A DNA stretch of 64,000 nt from positions 1 to 64,000 of the forward strand of contig MU831888.1 in NCBI GenBank assembly GCA_029204225.1, read 5' to 3'. The notes below the pieces were generated by a model that worked only from the letters and a program-made list of their open reading frames with translations, was not told the origin of the DNA and made no database searches. Positions 1 through 10,229 of this stretch are shown in pieces. Source of the DNA: Diphasiastrum complanatum (lineage: Eukaryota; Streptophyta; Lycopodiopsida; Lycopodiales; Lycopodiaceae). A program made the position numbers and the translations under genes. Numbering within the stretch: position 1 is the first letter of the stretch; each line of letters starts with the position of its first letter.

Positions 1-857
1 AGGTTTCGTTGATATCCAAGCTACATTCAGCACATTTAGTGGAAATGTGATTGGCGTATCCAATGTTCGATCTAATAAGGAAATCTCGCTCAACTCTGAT
101 TGAATATCTTGTTGACACATATATCCTATTGTACAATCAATTGTTGCAAGAGCTTCATTCCAATTGACAGTATTCGTTTGAGAACCATAGTGAACTCCCA
201 ATTTTTTCTCTGGTCGATCACAAGTGTGATCCGTTGTTGATGAATTGTCATCCGCTTTTTGAACCACTAGTTCGATAGTCCAAGTCGTAGGATAAACTTT
301 AACTGCACGTTCACGATTTTCAAAAGTGATTTTTTCGGTACCCCAGTTATGAATTACTTGCACAACGCGTAACCATGGACGTCCTAAGAGAACTCGGTAG
401 ACATTTGGTGCTTCTGCTAAGTCCATCACGACGAAAGTAATGACGAACTGTACTCTTGCAATCCTGATAGGTATATCTTCTACCATTCCTCGTGGACGAA
501 CTGTCGTTTGATCACCTAGCTTAATAGAAAAATAGCAGGCTTAATCTTTGTAAGGACCCATTTTGTACATAGTTTTGTTCAAATCAGGTTAACTCCTGAA
601 CCGCCATCTATCACGGCTACTTCTTTAGAAAATTGTCTATGTTGTATCGGCAGAGTGATATTCTTTTGTTCACTTTCCCAAGCGGCTCCAACATGGAGTA
701 CATCGTTAGATTCTTCAAATCCAGCACAAAAAAGCAGCTCCTGATGGACTTCTGGTTCTTCTTGAGCTAACTTTTGCGCTAAGACTTCTTTTTCTTTTGG
801 CACCAACTTTAGGAACTCTCCCAATGAAATATTGATCTTGCTAGACCAAATGTTCAT
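1..857 (-). pseudogene. Gypsy A gag tail and aspartic protease (broken, partial)
   Basis: The first 93 codons from 857 down end in the protease active-site motif VIDGGSGVN followed by a stop at 579. After a frame change between about 580 and 520 the frame is open again to the window edge. It carries the second conserved protease block (VLLGRPWL then VIHNWG at about 370-400), typical of plant gypsy proteases. The active site reads DGG where retroviral-type proteases usually have DSG or DTG; the same DGG occurs in elements D and H here. The enzyme would process gag-pol inside virus-like particles. The frameshift makes this copy non-functional, and its pol continuation lies off the edge. Confidence 0.75.
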
Positions 858-1258
858 GATTAATTCTGTATGCGGGGCTTCCAGTTCAGCCTTTCGATGT
901 AATCTCGAACCATTTTCCGCTTTTCCATTTTAATTTTACTTAAAAGTAGGAAAGGGTCTTCCATAGACTTCCGCGGTTTGAACCGTGTGATAAGGGCTCG
1001 TTTAACAACCTCCCAATCTATATGCTCACTATCATCTTAGTTATAATACCAATCTTGTGCTGCGTCTATTAAGGCCATAGGAAATAGCTTAAGTTTACCT
1101 TGAGGATAAATCTCACCATAGACCTCACAGGATTCAGCATAGATCTGAAGAAATCTAACTAGATTTGTTAATATATTATATTTGGGTAGATCTAATCAGG
1201 GTGCTCTTCTAACAATAATTGGATTGACCTCCTGTGGAGCAGCTCCAGGGGCAGCCAT
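858..1258 (-). pseudogene. Gypsy A gag (broken)
   Basis: An ATG at 1258 opens a frame beginning MAAPGAAPQEVNP, interrupted within 20 codons by a stop. Downstream in shifting frames are segments typical of plant gypsy gag: FPMALIDAAQDWYYN, then a segment ending FLLLSKIKMEKRKMVRDYIE. These match the retrotransposon gag core that builds the particle. At least two stops or frameshifts are present. It lies directly after the leader and before the protease, the normal order. The start codon choice is inferred from position; the gag identity rests on the AAQDWY and LSKIKM-type segments. Confidence 0.7.
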
Positions 1259-2467
1259 CTTTACAAATTTAGATAATCGATAATGAGATTGGATATAGAT
1301 TTTTCCAAAAAACTATCTCATACTAGATTTGCTAGCTCTATTCCACTTTTCAATAATCTGATTCTATATGATGAAAAACTTTTCGAAATTGGATTAATCG
1401 ATACTTCTCAAAAATGATACATCTCTCATAATCCAAATCAGAATATATCAGATTTGATCCAAATTTTGACAAAGACTTGATCTGGAAAATCAGAAACTAA
1501 AAATAGGACTGGCAAAGCTCCTTTAGGCAAAGGTTGGCTTGGCGAAGATTCAACAGTGCTATTTTGAGAAAAAAAACTCTCTAAACACTTTTCTGGCAAT
1601 TTCTTGGGAAATAACCTTCGCCGACTTCTCAGATGGAAGATCTGACATAGATAAAACTATAGAAAATCGGACGAAGGTTTCTGACACAAGAAAATATAGA
1701 TTCTGTAATCTAGCGAGGGTAAAAATCAAGATTTTTGTGATCTGACAAAAAGAATCTTTGCCAAACTCAAAAATAGTATTTTTCTATAAATAGAATGTTT
1801 TGGAAACTCGTCGAAGGTTCCGGCAAAGGATAAAGAGTAATACTGGTAATTTTGCAAAAAAGTGACTTTTTTGGCAAAAATATGACAATATGACAACTGA
1901 TCCTCTGAAACCCTTTTTATTTTTGGTATTATTCTCTGCCGACCTGGCAGTAGATAGATCTGAATCACATCTAAGCACAGTGAGTCGGGCAAAGGTTATT
2001 TTTCTATATTTTTTAGGGTTTTGATAATTTTTGGTGTTTTTTGGTGGTTTTTTTGATGTTTCAGAAAATCTGCTGGGAATTAATCTTCGCCCTTCAAACT
2101 GAAGGTTTTGTAAACAAAACCAAAGGTAAATCTGCAACTCGGCGAAGGTTTCTTGAAAGAGGGTAAAAAGTTATGAGCTCTGATGACGCTTTTTGTCTCT
2201 TTTTGACCAAATTTGGCAGATTTGACCGATTTTTGTTATTTTCTCTGATATCTCAGATCCAAATGGATTTTAAGATTGGTTATCTGAGTAGCTTTCCCTA
2301 TTTAATAGTTAGATTAGATTTCAAACAAGCTAATCCACTCAAATCAAGCAAAATCAAACCCAAACTAACCCTAAAATGCAAATTTAACACTATTCATGCC
2401 ACGACAAGATGCTTAATGCAAGCTAACCATCAACCAAACATGCTGCAAACTGAAAAATTGGTGTAGC
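1259..2467 (-). other. Long untranslated leader of gypsy A
   Basis: About 1.2 kb lie between the primer site and gag with no convincing gene; open frames here are short and do not resemble known proteins. Long leaders are known in some plant gypsy lineages. The stretch contains several scattered copies of a short motif resembling GGCGAAGGTT or GGCAAAGGTT and its complement. Confidence 0.55.
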
Positions 2468-2485
2468 TCCCCGACAACGGCGCCA
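2468..2485 (-). promoter_or_regulatory. Primer-binding site, tRNA-Asp type
   Basis: On the minus strand the 18 bases read TGGCGCCGTTGTCGGGGA, which matches the usual plant gypsy Asp-tRNA primer site except at one base. It sits four bases inside the LTR end, as expected. Confidence 0.88.
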
Positions 2486-2489
2486 AAAT

Positions 2490-3193
2490 TGTAGTGAGTT
2501 TCTTTCCTTGCCTTACCTAAATTCAAGATGTAGTAAATCTAGCATCAAAGAGACGGAGTTAGTTGTCACGCGTAGGTTGGTTCCCATGAGAGCGATAGTA
2601 TAGTTCAGATTTCAACATGAATGGAGGATCTAACACTAACATCCATTAACACTACATCCATTAACATTAAGCATTAACACTACATCCATTAGCCCTACTT
2701 CCTTTAACCCTAAATCCACAACAATGATAGAAATTTACTCTTCTCTCTCTCTCTTTCTCTCTCACAAAAAGCATAAGAAATGGCAATCCCAATAATGATC
2801 AGATCCAACAATTAGCAAAATCCAAAGAAAGCATGAGAAATGGAGGAAAAGAAAGGAAGAGCAAGGACATTCATCAATCAATTTCTAAAGAGAACCAATT
2901 TGCTTTATTGAAATGAGAAAATGGACATCAGGAGCAACTCGAGTTGGTCCCTTTTTACAATAGAGAGGAGGACCCTGGCCTCTGAATCCTATTGGTCCAG
3001 TCTTGCCTCTCTTTTTATTCAAATTTAAAAAACGTGTGGGAACCATCAAAATTGGAGGGAAACCCAACTTTATTCACTAACTTGACATTTAGGCCCTGCG
3101 ACATTAAAAGTCCCGCAAAAAGGCCTAAAGTCCTTTATTAACTTTTAACTAATCAATCAAATAACTATGTGGTCATTGGGTTGGACTTACACA
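2490..3193 (-). repeat. 5' LTR of gypsy A
   Basis: The 3' boundary is fixed by the primer site: on the minus strand the LTR ends CACTACA. The 5' boundary is inferred from a TGTGTAAG start near 3191-3193. Inside are a short repeated AACACTACATCCATTA-like motif near 2640-2700 and a CT-rich tract near 2740-2763. The partner LTR is outside the window, so the outer boundary is provisional. Confidence 0.6.
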
Positions 3194-3861
3194 CGCAGGG
3201 GGCCAAATCCCTCTCACTTATTGACTAAGGTTAGGGTTGCCTTGGGATCCACAAACCCTCCATCAGTTATAGACTGACTAGCAAACATAGTCAACATTGC
3301 CAAACACCTAAAATTATAGACTGAACAACAAACAGAGTCAACATTGGCACTGCTAAGAGGTCTTAGGCAAGAAAATTCATCTTGTTGTCTGTAGTAGAAT
3401 ATAGAATCTGGATTACTGAACATTTAAAATGCTCGGCTCTCCCCCTTAGTCTTTTGAACATACTACTGCCTAAACAGTGTAAAATCCAAAAGCCCCCAAT
3501 CTGGCTCCAAATGTCCTAATTATACTTTTGTGAGGATACTACAATCTAGTATCGCAGCCCTTCGTAATGACCGCAAGTGGTCGGTTCAACTTCGCATAGA
3601 GACCGCATGGAAACCACAATTAATGACCTTGTGGTCACTTACGAACTGTTTGGGTTCCTCCCGAATATGACTAAACGTTAACTAACCTATCAGCTTTAAC
3701 TTCATAAATGTCCTACCATGACGTCTCCTAACATCAAGACCTTACATCATAATTACATCTTTATGTGATAAAACTTCAATTACATAACCAAAAATCCTAC
3801 ACTTACATTAACAACCACATATTTACAATGTCCATTGTTTTGGCCAAAAAGGCCTAACACA
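3194..3861 (-). repeat. 3' LTR of gypsy B
   Basis: It starts on the minus strand at TGTGTTAGGCC, right after a G-rich polypurine-like stretch, and matches 21089 onward on the plus strand. It holds two imperfect copies of a motif near 3270-3350 (CAGTCTATAA followed by TTTAGGTGTTT). A related fragment lies at 36891-37275. The far end, which abuts the LTR of element A, is not sharply defined. Confidence 0.6.
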
Positions 3862-3886
3862 TATTCCCCGGCGGGAAAAACCAAGT

Positions 3887-4530
3887 TCATCTCCCAACTT
3901 TCTTCTGTCGCTTTCTCTTTTTAACATCTTTGCTATTGTGTTCGCTCTCACTTTCACTTGATGTATGCATTCATGAACAATGAGTCACGGATTCACCTTT
4001 GCACTATGCATCAATCGTAATTCGTTTGTATCTCGCCAACATCGGTGGTGATATCCAAACCCTTGGTTTTGGTGAGGGGGTGGTCAATCCATACCGCAAT
4101 TGCTTGAGTAAGAGATTCTGATAATCATCTATGATGTCTGATACCAATCGTGGTGTTTGCTTCTTCAACATTAGTTTGTTCAGCCATTCAGTGGTGATTG
4201 GTGTGTAGGTTTTATTCACGAACAACTCCTGCATTTGATTCGTCACAATCGCTGTAAAATGGTGAAGCTCTAAGGTCTCGTATGTTACGGTTCATTGGGT
4301 TCCCTTGTTGGCCTTTCTTTCAGTGATGCAACCTTCAGTCTGCTTTACTCGCTGCTAAAAATCCTCCTCCCAATGCCAATATGTCCTCCATTGGATATGA
4401 ATTATCACATATTCTACTATCACTGTGTATAAGGTGTCAAAATTTCGACATTCTCCAGCCAACCAAGGTTTAAACTTGGCCTGTCTTTGAATGGTACTAT
4501 AATGTGCATTACCTAGATGTTAGTGATACA
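3887..4530 (-). pseudogene. Accessory ORF downstream of integrase, gypsy B
   Basis: This frame lies between integrase and the 3' LTR. It is recognisable in three copies in the window (here, 10963-11292 minus, 20388-21063 plus). The conserved part reads EWLNKLM, then RYGLTTPS, RVWISPP and a serine/glutamate stretch (SSESESEH) followed by a lysine/arginine-rich tail (KDVKKRKRQKK) that looks like a nuclear-localisation or nucleic-acid-binding tail. Stops interrupt this copy near 4246-4290, 4004 and 3970. Function is unknown. Extra ORFs between integrase and 3' LTR are known in some plant gypsy lineages, but I do not recognise this one. Confidence 0.5.
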
Positions 4531-4585
4531 TAATATCACTGCCCAAAGATGTGAATCTACTTGCAATTCCCGAAAAACTAACCTC

Positions 4586-4589
<4 letters not shown>

Positions 4590-4647
<58 letters not shown>
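4590..4647. repeat. (AT)n microsatellite
   Basis: About 29 uninterrupted TA dinucleotides. It sits between the decayed integrase tail and the accessory ORF of gypsy B. Element D has no such run at the matching place, so it arose after the copies diverged. Confidence 0.95.
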
Positions 4648-4649
<2 letters not shown>

Positions 4650-4679
4650 CCGCGTTTTGCTTTCACATGCATCTTCGTA

Positions 4680-5957
4680 CGAAATCGTCATCCAGGCTTC
4701 CGCCACGATTCTCCCAACTGACGATGGTTGAATGTAATGCCTGCCTTCATAATGTTGAACAAGAAATAGATTACCCCTCTATTGATATTCCCCTTTTCTT
4801 CATGAGGGTGATAAACCTTTATCTTGCTATTGTTTACAATAAACGGCACCCACGGTGGGTTCTTCCAAGAAATCAACACATTATTACCAAATATATCTAG
4901 AACCTTGTACGGTACCGGTCCGTCCCAATGTTGATCCTTGGATTTCAGAGTATTTGTAATACTCCTCAGGGTAGTACAATACCAAATCTCCTTTCTTTAG
5001 TTCTCACTCATGGATGTGCTTGTCAAACCATCGAGCTTGTTGTTGTTTGATCAGCCAATTCTCCTAGTAACCATAGCCTCGATGTTCCTATAGTTTTTCC
5101 AACGGAATTAACCGCTCATGCAATACTTCATTGTTGCCCAGATTATATGCACCTTGAATGCAGAGAGTTGGCAAAATGAACTCGTATGGCATAATAGCAT
5201 CTGTGCCATAAACCAATTGGAATGGTGTGTGTCCGATAGAAATCTTATAGGTTGTGCGATACACCATAATGTTGGTTGTAAAAATTCATGCCATGAACCT
5301 CCTTTTTCCAACACTTGTTTTGCTATAATAGCCTTCAAAGTTTTATTGGTAGCCTCGGCTTGGCCATTACCACGGGGATAGTAAGAAGTTGACATCTTGG
5401 GATTAGTTCGGAACAAATATGCCAATCTCCTTCAAAGTACTATTCACAAAATGTGGACCTCTATCAGACAGAATTTCCAATAGGACATCCAAATTGAGTT
5501 AGAATATTATTAAATATGAATTTGGCAGTGGATTTTGCGATATTGTCTTGCAAGGCTTTTGCTTCTGCCCACTTCGTAGGTAATCAATTGCTACGTCAAT
5601 ATATTTGTGCCCATTTGCCAAAGCTGGGTTAATTTTACCAATAAAAGCCAACCCCTATCGCTGAAACGGCTCTATTGGATGTAGTGGTACCAATGGACAA
5701 TCCATCATGGGAACTAGCCGTCCTTGTCGTTGACAAACATTGCAACTATGACAGAATGCCGTAGTATCTTTCCACAGCCTTGGCCCTGCCTGCAAAATCT
5801 TACACACGGTTATTTCGGTGGGGAAGTGTCCACCCGTGGACCCCAAATGAGCTTCATCAATAATAGCCTATATATCTTGCAACTGGACACATCGTCTTAA
5901 CACCTGATTATGACCATGTTTATACAACTGACCTTCAATTACTTGAAAGTCACGTGA
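4680..5957 (-). pseudogene. Gypsy B integrase (broken)
   Basis: Integrase parts appear in order on the minus strand but in several frames. The zinc-binding segment at about 5840-5710 has HFPTE and CHSCNVCQRQGR. The catalytic core follows, with NGHKYIDVAIDY, SDRGPHFVN and the glutamate block GNGQAEATNKTL near 5390-5330. A C-terminal part then runs on through HTPFQLVYGTDA to about 4830. The enzyme would insert cDNA into the genome. Frameshifts near 5650, 5440 and 5270 and stops downstream of 5100 inactivate it. Element D has a matching integrase, but its C-terminal third is replaced by unrelated sequence. Confidence 0.8.
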
Positions 5958-6898
5958 TCACCAAATCAATTGGCACCATTGAGATTTCTTAGAATGTCCC
6001 ACTAATGTTCCATGCGTTAAAAGATTATATAAATCACCATACCAGGACTCATATAATGTCTCCGAGCTAAACAACTGAGCATCTGGCATTTCATCAATGC
6101 CCTCCTTGGTATCCCTCATCGCAATGTGAGACAATTGATTTGCAATTGTATGTACTCTGTCTGGTCGGATCCGAATATCAAATTCAAACTCCTGGAATAG
6201 AATCATCCATCTTGCAATCCTACCAACAATTGCTAGTTTATGAATTCATTATAGTAAAGGTTGATGATCCATGTAGATGACGAATCTATTATCCAGCTGA
6301 AAATGTTGAAACTTGCGAAGAGCAAAAATCAAACTTAGCGCCTCTCTCTCCGTAGTTGAATAGTTCTTTTCCGCAGGTGTGAGCATCTTACTTGCATAAC
6401 AAACCAGGTGATCACATAGCCCACCGCCATTTGAGATGCATCTGCATGAACATGAAACGACTTGCTCCAATCTGGTGGCCGCAGAATTGGGCCATTCACC
6501 AAGGCATCGATTAAATCCCAGAATGCCTTATACCATCGAATAGTGATTTTGTATACCACCCCTTCTTCAGAACTTCATATAGAATGTAAGTCCTTTCCAC
6601 ATATGCATAAATATATCGGCGATAGTCGCTCGTCATGCCTAAGAAAGTCTGCATCTCTTTCGCTATCTTTGGAACCCACATGTTCTTGATGACCTCTATT
6701 TTTGTTGGTTCAATTGACAGACCTTCTTTTGAGATGATCTATCCTAGCAGAACTCTGCGTCGCACACAAAAAGTGCATTTATTTGGATTCAAACAAATGC
6801 CTAATTCATAGCATCTCTGAAAACACTTCTCCAAGTATGCTAGATGATCATCCACATCACCATACAAACAAAAATCATCCAAATTTTTTTTCATAAAA
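5958..6898 (-). pseudogene. Gypsy B reverse transcriptase end and RNase H (broken)
   Basis: The RT active-site neighbourhood appears as LDDFCLYGDVDDHLAYL at about 6890-6840, followed by CFQRCYELGICLNP. RNase H follows, split between two frames: a segment with SFHVHADAS and then YASKMLTPAEKNYSTTERE and YMDHQPLL. Stops and frameshifts occur at about 6735, 6560 and 6245. The sequence is truncated upstream of LDDF, so most RT motifs are lost. It is colinear with 17690-18560 of element D. Confidence 0.8.
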
Positions 6899-7139
6899 TT
6901 GATGTTGGAAACTGAAATCATTTTACCAAGAATGTATTTTTTTTCAAAAGACAAACCTTGCACAAAACTTCTAAAATAAATCGATATTCAGTAACAACTC
7001 ATTTTTTTGTCACTTGGTTCTTTTGTGCTTCCTAAAATAATATAGAATTTGTGTGTCAAAAACATCAATTTTATTTAAGCATTTTTGAATAATAATTTTG
7101 AGCATCCTTCATACCAAACATTGATGTGTGGGATCATTC

Positions 7140-7600
7140 TCGGGTATCATATACTACCAATGATACGACATGTCGATACCGCATATCAATTGTTAAAAAA
7201 TGACTTTATGTAATAATAGAGTCATTTGTAGATGATACGACAAATCGATACCGGGTATTGATCTGCCATATCAAATTGAAAAGTCCTATGAGAGATCGAT
7301 ACCGAGAAATCGATACCGGATATTGATCTGCCATATCAAATTGACAAATTATACGAGAGATCCATACCGGATATCGATTTCTAGTATCATTTTTCAATTT
7401 GATAAGGCAGATCGATACCCGGTATTGATTTCATGTATCAAACTGACAAATGATACCAAAGATCGATACTTGGTATCGATGTCTAGTATCATTTGTAAAT
7501 TTGATACTATAGATCGATACCCGATATCGATTTTCCATATCATTTGTCAGTTTGATATAGCAAATCGATACCAGGTATCGATCTATCGTATAAAATCGAC
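7140..7600. repeat. 51-bp minisatellite with palindromic cores
   Basis: A 19-bp core of the form ATCGATACCsGGTATCGAT starts at 7309, 7360, 7411, 7462, 7513 and 7564: five successive spacings of exactly 51 bp. Earlier, more diverged cores lie at 7172 and 7244, plus a partial one at 7295. The last core has perfect 9-bp arms. The 32-bp linkers are also partly self-complementary (TATCAAATTGACAAATGATA-like) and occur in both orientations. Confidence 0.93.
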
Positions 7601-8206
7601 AAATTTTAGTGACAAACTAAAGAAAAAATATTGTTTTTTAGATGCACATTTTGACAATTTTCTGTCTACTTTCTCTTTTTTTTTTTAGCAAAACTAGTTC
7701 GCATGCATATTCTATATTAAAAATAATTGACTAAAAAGAGAGTTTTATGACGGTTTGGTAACTTTCTCATGTTGATTGTTTCTGTAATAGCAAACCCACA
7801 CAAACGATCAAATTTAAAGTCTCAGAGGGATTTGTTACTCCTAAGGTGACGCATAAGAAGCGAAGGACTGGTCATCTCAGAGGTGAGGGTGACTCACCCG
7901 CAAAAGTCTCCACCGTCCGTGATAATCCAAAGCCAAAAAAAAATTGTTGTAGCAAAATTTTTCGAAAAGATTAGTTATCATTCACACGAGGCATATCAGT
8001 GGGCTGTCATCGCAAAAGGTGATAAACTATGCTTGGTCATGTCCATAAATAAAGGTGTTGCTCCATTTAGTGAATCGAAAATGCTTGGTCAAATACGTGA
8101 GAACTACTATGATGAGGATGAAGATTCCAAGATATTGTTCAAGACTGAGAACAAAGGCTCATTCAAGGAGCTTTTCTTTTTCGAAAGCAATTGTAGTGTC
8201 GAGAAT
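7601..8206. other. Intergenic, no recognised gene
   Basis: A 112-codon open frame at 7883-8221 (plus) starts at GTG, has no recognisable domain, and its end enters the LTR-like region. It carries an acidic run (YDEDEDSK). I cannot support it as a gene. Confidence 0.5.
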
Positions 8207-9203
8207 TGCCTCCCTATATAAAGATTGACAACTGAAGATCTTCAAGAATGCTATCACATGCAAACCAACAAGACACAAGTGGAGCATAAACCACCCAACC
8301 AACATGAAGAGGCTAGTCAATACCCTAACCACTTCACCCGGGCCCAAGCCACAATGAATGAATACAAGAGAGGAGAGGAAATTGGCTCAAGAATCTGAAA
8401 TTCCAATAGGGAGATGGTCGAGCTTCCATGGTATGTATTCTCTCCAAGAGGAGAGAATATTTCCTTTAGGATCCCCTTGCAGCCTATATTAAGCTATTGA
8501 TCTCCTATTCTTGCATCATAGCAGTCAAACACCATGCAAGTGCTCCTTGTCAGAGAAATTGGACGATCAGTCTATTCAATTCTCTCGGTGCGTGCACTAC
8601 TGGAGACTTAGTAGGCAAACACAAGAAGATAATAATTTAAGAGCTTCTAATGTGCGGTGCTTGCGTATGCGATGAGCAGACAACCAAACAAATCAATTAG
8701 ATACTCAGATAGAACATGGAATCATTGCTATAATGATTGCCAAGAATCCTATCACATGCAAACCAAAAGGACACCTGTGGAGCATGAACCACCCAACCAA
8801 TATGGACAGGCTAGTCAATACCCTAACCAATCCACCTCCAAGCCATAGTGAAGAACACAAGAGAGGAGAGGAGAAATTGGTTCAAGAAACTGAATTCACA
8901 ATAGGGAAATGGGCGAGTTTCCATAGGATATATTTCTCCAAGAGAGAGAGAATATTCTTCCTAGGATTCCCATGCAACCTCTATTGAGCTATTGACCTCC
9001 TATTCTTGCATTAAAGCAGTCATTCACCATGCATGTGCTCCTATCTCCAATTATAGGTCTCGGCCCTCATATGATTATTGATTTACTTGATATGACCATG
9101 TCCATAATGACGTAGCATAACTAATAATCACATACAACTGGAGTGACCGGCTATCCACATTAGGAATTACTTCGATTCCCTTGTACAGGACATAAACATA
9201 ACA
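8207..9203 (-). repeat. Chromovirus LTR with internal duplication
   Basis: The LTR starts on the minus strand at 9203 (TGTTATGTTTATG), just after a G-rich polypurine tract (CAAGGGGGAAAG). It contains two diverged copies of a unit whose matching points are about 495 bp apart (for example CACCATGCATGTGCTCC at 9025 and its variant at 8530). The same two-unit layout occurs at 30372-37620 on the other strand, where it is broken by insertions. The inner end is uncertain. Confidence 0.65.
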
Positions 9204-9570
9204 TTCTTTCCCCCTTGAACCACTTCTATCTCTAGAAGTGAAACCTATGGAAATTCTTCTTTATGCTTTTGACCCAGTCCCACGAATCTTCATCCTCAGT
9301 CCATCCCTTGCACCTGATCAAGCACTCAGAGATAGAACAATTTCTCAATTGTTTATCTCTAGTTTTGAGTGAGGTTCCAAATGAACACTAAGCGATAAGT
9401 CCTCCAAATGGGTAAGATCTTCCTCTGAACCAACTACGTCACTTTCATGTAAACTTAATTTTAGGCAGCTTACATGAAACACATGGTGAGCTATAGTATT
9501 GTTTTGAAGATCTAGTTTGTCAGCTAAAGAACCAATTTTCTTTATACTTTGAAACGGTTCACAATATCTA
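9204..9570 (-). pseudogene. Chromovirus integrase C-terminus and chromodomain (broken)
   Basis: On the minus strand the start reads as the gypsy integrase tail: EPFQSIKKIGSLADKLDL then AHHVFHVSCLKL. After a linker, in another frame, come SISECLIRCKGW and TEDEDSW, which match the pattern of a retrotransposon chromodomain (the xYLVKWKGW...E..W type). Such domains steer integration to particular chromatin. Frameshifts and a stop near 9350 show decay. It ends directly at the polypurine tract. A second copy lies at 29994-30371 on the plus strand. Upstream it is fused to copia sequence rather than to gypsy integrase. Confidence 0.75.
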
Positions 9571-10000
9571 TATGTTTACTCTTTCTATGAAAAACTCCAT
9601 TTTTGTAGATGATAATATCCAGTCCATGCACGAATAGACTATCAGCGTGAATCAAATGTGAACTAGCCTTAAAGATTTTTTATGGTTTTTTTGAAATCCC
9701 AATTTTGGTTCCCACTAAAGAAACTCACTTTTTATATGAATATATAATACCTAGGTATGTTGCAAAGATGCTCTTGGAAATCAGAGAAAAATCGTGAGTC
9801 ACGTAGGCATTTACAACATTTAATTTCAGAGAGTTCAAAGCAAGAAATTGAGGTCAAAAATTTCTAGAACTTGCAAGTTGACGAGAAACAAATACTAGTC
9901 TAAACAAAATCTGCAACAATGACATAAAATATTAAGAAGGTAAAAATTGAGAGCCATGTCTGTTCAGACCACTATTGCTGAAAAACATACCACTGTTGTT
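9571..10000 (-). mobile_element. Copia fragment fused to chromovirus tail, locus 1
   Basis: About 430 bp match 29480-29993 (opposite strand) and 38091-38560 (same strand). At the fusion the minus strand encodes HRKSKHIDI, the C-terminal signature of a copia RNase H, then switches within a few bases to gypsy integrase. At 38 kb the same copia tail runs on normally (KSKYIDIQYHFVKDL), which shows which side is foreign. Confidence 0.65.
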
Positions 10001-10229
10001 GATGAACTGTTTACTTGTTCTACATTGGTTTGTGTGGAAACATGCTCCCTAGTGGATATCGACAAATGCTAGCCGATATTTTTGCACTCAAAGTCCAACT
10101 AAAATGTGGATTTCAAAGCAACTTCCCATGTTTCAGTATTGTTGTTGTACGACTGTTGTAGACAAGTTCTTATGGAGTTTACATCTTCTGTGTGTAGTAG
10201 ATGCACGATTTCTAAATTCTTAATGAAGC

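Larger units (their letters stand above)
1..3193 (-). mobile_element. Ty3/gypsy retrotransposon A, 5' half
   Basis: Read on the minus strand, this has the order LTR, primer-binding site, long leader, gag, protease, and runs off the left edge before reverse transcriptase. The primer site is the Asp-tRNA type used by several plant gypsy lineages. Gag and protease can be followed through frameshifts and stops, so this copy is dead. The 3' half and the second LTR are outside the window, so insertion age and target duplication cannot be judged. Confidence 0.8.
3194..6898 (-). mobile_element. Ty3/gypsy retrotransposon B, decayed 3' half
   Basis: On the minus strand the order is RT end, RNase H, integrase, accessory ORF, LTR. 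It is cut at about 6898 in the middle of the RT active-site region, so the 5' half is missing. It is the same family as element D (17.6-21.5 kb, opposite strand), to which it aligns over several kilobases. Frameshifts and stops are frequent. Confidence 0.8.

Noticed and set aside
3214-3423. 69-codon minus-strand frame, also seen at 37081-37275
   Set aside because: It is LTR sequence shared by repeats; conservation reflects copying of the LTR, not coding.
4517-4900. 127-codon frame across the (AT)n run
   Set aside because: The tyrosine/isoleucine repeat is just the microsatellite; the frame is antisense to the gypsy integrase relic.
7140-7600. CRISPR-like regular spacing
   Set aside because: The spacers are not unique; they are themselves repeats of one another, and the organism is a plant.
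7323-7688. 121-codon frame with a 17-residue periodicity
   Set aside because: The 51-bp minisatellite unit is divisible by three, so an open repeating frame is expected from the DNA repeat; no independent evidence of coding.
7883-8221. 112-codon frame as a gene
   Set aside because: GTG start, no upstream ATG, no domain, and the end lies in LTR-like sequence.
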